Below are positions 30,274-35,352 of a stretch of 35,352 nucleotides of DNA, in pieces. The notes under the pieces were generated by a model that saw only the letters and a list, made by a program, of their open reading frames with translations, did not search any database and had not been told where the DNA came from. The position numbers and the translations under genes are program-made. The DNA is from Streptomyces sp. OR43 (lineage in GTDB: Bacteria; Actinomycetota; Actinomycetes; Streptomycetales; Streptomycetaceae), in contig NZ_RDBK01000008.1 in NCBI RefSeq assembly GCF_008042275.1, forward strand, positions 303,823 through 339,174, in the 5' to 3' direction. The number at the start of each line of letters is the position of its first letter. Within the stretch, counting starts at the first letter, position 1.

Positions 30274-32108
30274 GCGCCGTCCCGACGCTCGTCGTCATCG
30301 GCGCCGGACCGCGCGGCACCGGCGTCATCGAGCGCATCGCCGCCAACGCCCCCTCGCTCTACGCCGGCAGGCCGCTGGACATCCATCTCGTCGACCCCTT
30401 CCCGCCCGGCGGCGGCCGGATATGGCGCCACGACCAGTCGCCGCTGCTGTGGATGAACTCCATGGCCGAGGACGTCACCATGTTCACCGACGACACCGTC
30501 CGCCTGGAGGGCCCCGTACGGCCCGGTCCGGCGCTCGACGCCTGGGCGGCCGACGTGCGCGAGGGACGGACGGCACCGGGCCCGGACATCGCGTCCGACT
30601 CCGGACTCCGTGCCGAGATCGACGCGTTGACGGGTCAGGACTTCCCCAGCCGCCGGCTGCAGGGTGCCTATCTGCGCTGGGTGTACGAGCAGTCGGTGGC
30701 CGCGCTCCCGTCCACCGTCACCGTCCACGAACACCGCGGCCGGGCCCTGCGCGTCACCGGCCCCCGGAACGGCCGCCAGACCGTCCACCTGGAGGGCCGC
30801 GCCGAACCGCTCACCGCCGACCTCGTGGTTCTCACCCTCGGCCACCTCGACGCCGAACCGGACGACGAACAGCGGCGGCTGTCCCGCTTCGCGGACCGGC
30901 ACGGCCTTATCCATCTGCCGCCCGACTTCACCGCCGACAGCGACCTCGGCGCCCTGCCCGCCGGCGAACCCGTCATCGTGCGGGGCTTCGGGCTCGCCTT
31001 CATCGATCTGATGGTGCTGCTCACCGAGGGCCGCGGCGGACGGTACGAGAACGGCACGTACCTGCCCTCCGGCAGGGAACCCGTCCTGTACGTCGGATCG
31101 CGGCGCGGTGTCCCGTACCACTCCAAGATCGGATACGTCCGGCCAGGAGAACGGCCCCCGCTCCCGCGCTTCTTCGGCCCCGACCGGACCGAGGAGCTCC
31201 TGAACCGTCCGGAGCCGCCCGACTTCCGCCGGGACATATGGCCCCATGTCGACAAAGAGCTCGGCTATGCCCACTACCACCGGCTCTTCGCCTCCCACCC
31301 GGAACGCACCACGGCCGACTGGAGCGCCTTCGAGGAGAAGTACGCGGCCGCCGACCCCGGCAGCGCCGATCTGCGGGCGGTGATCGCCGCCGCCGTTCCC
31401 GACCCCGCCGACCGGCTCGACCTGGCGGCGCTCGACCACCCGCTGGACGGGGTGCGCCACTCCTCGGCCGCCTCGTTCCAGGAGGCGACACGCGCCTACA
31501 TCACCGCCGACCTGGACCGCCGGCACGATCCCGGGCACAGCGAGGACCTCGCCGTCTTCCTCGGACTGCTCTCCGTGTACGGCCAGTTGGTCCGGTTCCC
31601 CGACATCGGGGACTGGTGGCACGGCTTCTTCAGCTACCTCGCGTCCGGACCGCCCGGTCCCCGCCTGCGGCAACTGCTCGCGCTCTCTCGGGCCGGTGTC
31701 GTCCGCTTCCTCGGTGCCGGGACGACGGTCCGGACCGACGAGGAACGGGGCGTGTTCCGCGCGGCCGGCGCCACCGTGCCGGGGGAACGGCTGGAGTCCC
31801 GCGCCCTCGTCGAGGCCCGGCTCCCCGACGCCTCACCACGGCACACCCGCAGCACCCTGCTCCGGGCGCTGTACGAGGACGGGGCCGCCGCCACCGGACT
31901 GCTCGCCGTCGACCCCGGGGACGGCCGGATCCTGGACCACGACGGCCGCCCGCACCCCCGCCGCTTCGCCCTCGGCCCGCACACGGCCGCCCGCACGAGC
32001 GGCGCCTTCACCCGGCCACGCACCGGCGGCCCGGCCTTCGGGCAGAACGACGCCACCGCACGCGCCGCCCTCACCTTCCTGCACGGCCTCGACGGCACCG
32101 ATGACTGA
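30270..32108 (+). CDS. Large FAD/NAD(P)-binding protein (COG4529/YdhS-like)
   Basis: A 612-residue flavoprotein. The N-terminal Rossmann motif VVIGAGPRGTGVIERIAANA (Gly11, Gly13, Gly16) is that of the NAD_binding_9 family. WMNSMAEDVTMFTD and LQGAYLRWVYEQSVAAL follow, then LVVLTLGHLDAEPDDEQ and VIVRGFGLAFIDLMVLLTEG, which is the second dinucleotide-binding segment. GGPAFGQNDATARAALTFL closes the protein. Members of this family are found in sulfur- and nitrogen-scavenging clusters, but a reaction has not been set for most. Here it may reduce flavin or oxidise the imported substrate. GTG 30270 overlaps the permease stop. The 3' end overlaps ATG 32101 of the ABC ATPase gene by 8 bases. Confidence 0.85.
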   Translation: MSAVPTLVVIGAGPRGTGVIERIAANAPSLYAGRPLDIHLVDPFPPGGGRIWRHDQSPLLWMNSMAEDVTMFTDDTVRLEGPVRPGPALDAWAADVREGRTAPGPDIASDSGLRAEIDALTGQDFPSRRLQGAYLRWVYEQSVAALPSTVTVHEHRGRALRVTGPRNGRQTVHLEGRAEPLTADLVVLTLGHLDAEPDDEQRRLSRFADRHGLIHLPPDFTADSDLGALPAGEPVIVRGFGLAFIDLMVLLTEGRGGRYENGTYLPSGREPVLYVGSRRGVPYHSKIGYVRPGERPPLPRFFGPDRTEELLNRPEPPDFRRDIWPHVDKELGYAHYHRLFASHPERTTADWSAFEEKYAAADPGSADLRAVIAAAVPDPADRLDLAALDHPLDGVRHSSAASFQEATRAYITADLDRRHDPGHSEDLAVFLGLLSVYGQLVRFPDIGDWWHGFFSYLASGPPGPRLRQLLALSRAGVVRFLGAGTTVRTDEERGVFRAAGATVPGERLESRALVEARLPDASPRHTRSTLLRALYEDGAAATGLLAVDPGDGRILDHDGRPHPRRFALGPHTAARTSGAFTRPRTGGPAFGQNDATARAALTFLHGLDGTDD

Positions 32109-32153
32109 CCGGCACGCGCACTCCCGAGCGAAAGCCCCCGAGGACACCACCAT

Positions 32154-32251
32154 GAAGTCGAACAGCCCTCGTTCGGCGGTCCGGGCGAGGTGCGCGAACG
32201 AGGCGAACTCGATCTGGCTGCCGGAGCGCGGGTCGTCCCAGACGGTCGTGT
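32154..32251 (-). repeat. Mosaic patch 1: inverted 98-base copy of 34291-34388
   Basis: Base by base this is the exact reverse complement of 34291-34388 in the second monooxygenase gene, 2.1 kb downstream. The left junction lies at the G of an ATG. Base 32251 is shared by both patches. Confidence 0.97.
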
Positions 32252-32395
32252 GCCCGTGATCCGAGCGAAGTGCCAGACAGAGCCCGCAGAGATGGGCCAT
32301 CCACTCGGCCTTGAGCCCCTCCGACAAGCGGTGAGTGCAGGGCCTGACGATTCCGAACACGACCATCCCCCGGGAGTCGTTCAGCTGTGCGCGGC
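32251..32395 (-). repeat. Mosaic patch 2: inverted 145-base copy of 26591-26735
   Basis: The exact reverse complement of the start region of the DUF5685-type gene, 5.6 kb upstream. The right junction lies in GCGCGGC, where host ATPase sequence (codons for R-G before I-D-L) and the donor probably share several bases of microhomology. Confidence 0.97.
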
Positions 32396-33174
32396 ATCGA
32401 CCTCTCCGTGCGACCGGGTGAGGTGACCGTGATCCTCGGCCCCTCCGGGTCCGGCAAGTCCACCCTGTTGCGCACCGTCAACCACCTGGAGAAGGCGGAC
32501 CGGGGCTCGATCACCGTGGACGGGGACTTCGTCGGCTACCGCAGGAAGGGCGACCGGCTGTACGAACTGCCCGAGCGCGAGGTCCTGCGCCGCCGTACCC
32601 GGATCGGCTTCGTCTTCCAGAACTTCCATCTCTTCCCCCACCTCACCGTCCTGGACAACGTCACCGAGGCCCCGGTGGCCGCACTCGGACGGACGAAACA
32701 GCAGGCAGCAGCCACCGCACACCGGCTCCTGGCCCGCGTCGGGCTCGACGACCGGGCGGCGGCGTACCCGAGGCAGCTCTCCGGCGGCCAGCAGCAGCGC
32801 GTCGCCATCGCCCGGGCCCTCGCCCTCGAACCGAAACTGCTGCTCTTCGACGAACCCACCTCCGCGCTCGACCCCGAACTGGTCGGCGAGGTCCTCGACG
32901 TCATCAAGGACCTCGCGGAGCAGGGCACCACGATGATCGTCGTCACCCACGAGATCGGGTTCGCCCGCGAGGTCGCCGACACCGTCGTCTTCATGGACGA
33001 GGGACGGATCGTCGAACAGGGCCCGCCCGCCGAGGTGCTCGACCGGCCACGCCACGCACGCACCCGCGCCTTCCTCTCCAAGGTGCTGTGACCGGAACCC
33101 CTGCACTCCCGAACCCGGCACTCCCCGGAACTCCGGGCCATCAGCCATGTCCGTACCGTCCGAAAGAGCCCCCC

Positions 33175-34242
33175 ATGCCGCCTCTCCGTCCGCTCCACCT
33201 GGCCGCCGGTGTCGGTGGCCCGCCCCGCTACGACCCCGCGCACTACACCGGCCTCGCCCGGCTCGCCGAGGGCGGGTCCCTCGACTTCGTCTCCCTCGAC
33301 GACTCGTTCGCCCGGCCGGGGCCGGACGCGCTCGCCGTGCTCTCCCGGGTCGCGCCCGAGACGCGCAGGATCGGTCTCGTCCCGACGGTCACCACGACCC
33401 ACACGGAGCCCTTCCACGTGTCGTCCGCCGTGGCCACGCTGGACTGGGTCAGCCGCGGCCGGGCCGGCTGGTGCGTGGACGTGTCGGGCACCGCCGCCGA
33501 GGCCCGGCTGTTCGGCCGCCGCTCCGCCGCGCCCGCCGCCGAACTCTGGCGGGAGGCCGGCGAGGCCGTCGACGTGGGCGCGCGTCTGTGGGACAGCTGG
33601 GAGGACGGTGCCGAGATCCGGGACGCCGCCACCGGACGCTTCCTCGACCGCGGCAGGCTGCACCGCACCGACTTCGAGGGCGCGGCCTTCCACGTCCGTG
33701 GCCCCGCCGTCGTGCCCCGGCCTCCGCAGGGCCACCCGGTCACGGTCGTCGACGGCACGTCCGGCCCGGCCCGGGAGGTGGCCGCCCGCCACGCGGACGT
33801 GGTGCTCGTACGGGCCGGCACACCCGAACGGGCCGCCGGGATCCGCGACGACGTGCACCGCCGCGCGGCGGACCACGGACGCGACCCCGGGACGCTGCGG
33901 GTGCTCGTCGCGCTCACCGTCGACCTGGGGGACGCCGAATCCGCCCCGGAACCCGGGCTGGAGAGCGGGCCGCCGCTCGCCGGGCACGGAACGTACTACC
34001 GCGGCGGCCCGGTCGACCTCGCCGACCTGATCACCCAGTGGTACCGGGCCGGAGCGGTCGACGGCTTCCATCTCACCCCGATCACCCCCGGGCGCGACCT
34101 CGAACGGATCGTCAACGGCACCGTGGCCCTGCTCCAGCACCGCAGCCTGTTCCGCACCTTCTACCCCGGCGGCACCCTCCGCGAGCATCTGGGCCTGCCC
34201 CGCCCGGCCAACCGGTACGCCCTCCAGGGAGCGCGGGCATGA
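33175..34242 (+). CDS. FMN-dependent luciferase-like monooxygenase, first copy
   Basis: A 355-residue TIM-barrel flavin monooxygenase of the LLM class. Key segments are LHLAAGVGGPPRYDPAHYTG, LDFVSLDDSF, RIGLVPTVTTTHTEPFHVSS, LDWVSRGRAGWCVDVSG and VDGFHLTPITPGRDLERIVN, which match the family barrel strands. It needs reduced FMN from a separate reductase, which is not encoded nearby. ATG 33175 is preferred because the barrel starts directly there and GAAAGAG lies 6 bases upstream. GTG 33088 overlaps the ATPase stop (GTGA) and would add 29 Pro-rich residues. The stop overlaps the next gene (ATGA). Relatives of this group oxidise organosulfur or amine compounds; the substrate here is unknown. Confidence 0.9.
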   Translation: MPPLRPLHLAAGVGGPPRYDPAHYTGLARLAEGGSLDFVSLDDSFARPGPDALAVLSRVAPETRRIGLVPTVTTTHTEPFHVSSAVATLDWVSRGRAGWCVDVSGTAAEARLFGRRSAAPAAELWREAGEAVDVGARLWDSWEDGAEIRDAATGRFLDRGRLHRTDFEGAAFHVRGPAVVPRPPQGHPVTVVDGTSGPAREVAARHADVVLVRAGTPERAAGIRDDVHRRAADHGRDPGTLRVLVALTVDLGDAESAPEPGLESGPPLAGHGTYYRGGPVDLADLITQWYRAGAVDGFHLTPITPGRDLERIVNGTVALLQHRSLFRTFYPGGTLREHLGLPRPANRYALQGARA

Positions 34243-35352
34243 CGGACGCCCCGCGGCAGATGCATCTCGCCGCCCACTTCCCGGTGGACGACACGACCGT
34301 CTGGGACGACCCGCGCTCCGGCAGCCAGATCGAGTTCGCCTCGTTCGCGCACCTCGCCCGGACCGCCGAACGAGGGCTGTTCGACTTCCTCCTCCTCGCC
34401 GAGGCACTACGGCTGCGCGAGCACGACGGCCTGGTCCACGACCTGGACGTGGCCGGCCGCCCCGACCCCCTCACGGTGCTGCCCGCCCTGGCCGCGGTCA
34501 CCGACCGGCTCGGGCTCGCCGCCTCCGCCGGTGCCGCCTTCCACGAGCCCTACGAGCTGGCCCGCCGGTTCGCCACCCTCGACCATCTCAGCGCCGGCCG
34601 GTCCGCGTGGAACGTCGTCACCTCGGAAGACCCCTTCACGGGTGAGAACTTCCGGCGCGCCGGCCGGCCCGACCGGGCCGACGGGGACGGGTACGCCCGC
34701 ACCGCCGAGTTCGTCGCCACGGCCCGAGAGCTGTGGGACTCCTGGACACCCGACGGCTCCCCGCGCGCCTTCGCCCACCACGGACGGCACTTCTCGGCCG
34801 AGGGCGAGTTCACCGTCCCGCGCCCCCCGCAGGGGCACCCCGTCGTCATCCGGGCAGCGGACGGCGCGCAGGACCGCGAGTTCGCCGCGGCCGCCGCCGA
34901 CGTCGTTCTCACCCGGCACGGCACCCCGCGGGCGGGCCGCGTGTTCTGTGCCGACGTCAGGAGCCGACTCGCGAAGTACGGCCGGGAGCCCGGCGAACTG
35001 AGGATCATGCCCCGTACCGGTGTGGTGCTGGGCGACAGCGACGCGGAGGCTCGGGAGCGGGCAGCCGGCATCCGCCTGCGACAGGTCTCGCCGCAGCACG
35101 CGATCGCCGCCCTGGAGCGCGTCTGGGGCCGCGACCTCTCCTCGTACGATCCCGACGGGCCGCTCCCCGCGTGCGATCCGGACCCCGCGGCGGCGCGGGC
35201 CGGGCACGGTGACGCCCTCGCCCTCGCATCGCGCTGGCGCGAGCTGTCCCGGGAGAAGGGGCTGTCCATCCGGGAAACGGTCATCGAGGCGACGGACCGC
35301 CGGCCCCTCGTCGGCAGCCCGGAGACCGTGGCCGCGGAGATGACCCGCCGCG
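34239..35352 (+). CDS. FMN-dependent luciferase-like monooxygenase, second copy (NtaA/SnaA/DszA type), 3' end missing
   Basis: At least 371 residues are visible; the frame is open at the window end. MHLAAHFPVDDTTVWDDPRS, then FASFAHLARTAERGLFDFLL, and RSAWNVVTSEDPFTGENFRR, are typical of the NtaA/SnaA/DszA group (W-N-V-V-T-S motif and N-F). AFAHHGRHFSAEGEFTVPRP and HPVVIRAADGAQDREFAAAA follow the usual order. This group uses FMNH2 to cleave C-S or C-N bonds. ATG 34239 lies in a 4-base overlap with the first copy, so the two are co-translated and may work on successive steps. Bases 34291-34388 are the source of an inverted copy inside the ABC ATPase gene. Confidence 0.92.
   Translation, partial: MTDAPRQMHLAAHFPVDDTTVWDDPRSGSQIEFASFAHLARTAERGLFDFLLLAEALRLREHDGLVHDLDVAGRPDPLTVLPALAAVTDRLGLAASAGAAFHEPYELARRFATLDHLSAGRSAWNVVTSEDPFTGENFRRAGRPDRADGDGYARTAEFVATARELWDSWTPDGSPRAFAHHGRHFSAEGEFTVPRPPQGHPVVIRAADGAQDREFAAAAADVVLTRHGTPRAGRVFCADVRSRLAKYGREPGELRIMPRTGVVLGDSDAEARERAAGIRLRQVSPQHAIAALERVWGRDLSSYDPDGPLPACDPDPAAARAGHGDALALASRWRELSREKGLSIRETVIEATDRRPLVGSPETVAAEMTRR
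34291..34388 (+). repeat. Donor 1 of the mosaic insertion: 98 bases copied inverted to 32154-32251
   Basis: This copy is in frame inside the second monooxygenase gene and encodes conserved family sequence (FASFAHLARTAERGLFDF), so it is the original. Its reverse complement at 32154-32251 is identical. Confidence 0.97.

Larger units (their letters stand above)
32101..33091 (+). pseudogene. ABC transporter ATP-binding protein gene, 5' end replaced by a mosaic insertion
   Basis: The original start is probably ATG 32101, overlapping the previous stop, and 18 native codons follow. At 32154 the sequence changes to inserted DNA and the frame stops at TGA 32257-32259. Native ATPase sequence resumes near 32390 in another frame. 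The remainder (GTG 32387 to 33091, 234 residues) has Walker [11 protein letters not shown]-loop [13 protein letters not shown], signature [15 protein letters not shown], Walker [13 protein letters not shown] and the H-loop VVTHE. The first strand and A-loop aromatic residue of GlnQ/HisP-type proteins are missing. GGGAG at 32372-32376 lies 10 bases before GTG 32387, so a shortened protein could still be made. Its use by the transporter is doubtful unless the mosaic is an assembly error. Confidence 0.82.

Noticed and set aside
32154..32395. Insertion sequence or other mobile element in the ABC ATPase gene
   Set aside because: There is no transposase, no terminal inverted repeat and no target duplication; the whole insert is explained by two inverted copies of nearby sequence.

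Overview
This is a very GC-rich window whose gene content and order fit the chromosome of a Streptomyces species: alanine dehydrogenase, a ParA-like ATPase with scpA/scpB, cmk-acyltransferase-der, and a SepF-like gene beside a cysteine-tailed conserved gene. GTG starts are frequent. Many neighbouring genes overlap by 1-4 bases (ATGA, GTGA, TGATG), and long perfect hairpins without strong T-tracts act as terminators. I see no phage, transposase, CRISPR array, rRNA or tRNA.

Layout. 1-2.5 kb: the end of a Nudix-like gene and an NB-ARC/TPR-type protein with an altered P-loop. 2.6-3.8 kb: ald with an operator-like inverted repeat and a strong terminator. 4.1-8.9 kb: a chromosome-organisation operon (ParA-like ATPase, a small partner with a possible ribbon-helix-helix C-terminus, scpA, scpB, and an RluB-type pseudouridine synthase). 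9.0-13.4 kb: an NAD salvage and ADP-ribose operon (pnuC, nadR, nrtR, an ADP-ribosylglycohydrolase and a nucleotidyltransferase), preceded by a near-perfect palindrome that is a good NrtR operator candidate. It faces a second nucleotidyltransferase of the same kind. 14.2-18.7 kb: aroH-tyrA, then cmk-acyltransferase-der. 18.9-26.3 kb: two conserved genes of unknown function, a small I78-type inhibitor, a PAP2 phosphatase, a DHA2 efflux pump, a glutaryl-CoA dehydrogenase-like gene and sflA. 26.6-27.9 kb: a DUF5685-type protein with a very cysteine-rich tail.

28.0-35.35 kb is an accessory cluster. A polar amino-acid-type binding lipoprotein reads left. A permease, a large FAD/NAD(P)-binding protein, an ABC ATPase and two FMN-dependent luciferase-like monooxygenases read right; the last is cut by the window end. 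A 23-residue leader peptide ending in Cys-Ser-Cys lies ahead of the binding-protein gene. It matches the actinobacterial leader peptides found before sulfur-metabolism genes. The cluster therefore looks like a cysteine-sensing system for importing and oxidising an organosulfur compound.

The most striking anomaly is inside that cluster. The 5' end of the ABC ATPase gene is replaced by a 242-base mosaic (32154-32395). It is made of two exact, inverted copies of nearby sequence: 98 bases of the second monooxygenase gene (34291-34388) and 145 bases around the start of the DUF5685 gene (26591-26735). The host reading frame is broken. This is either a very recent template-switching rearrangement or a chimeric-assembly error, and raw reads would decide.
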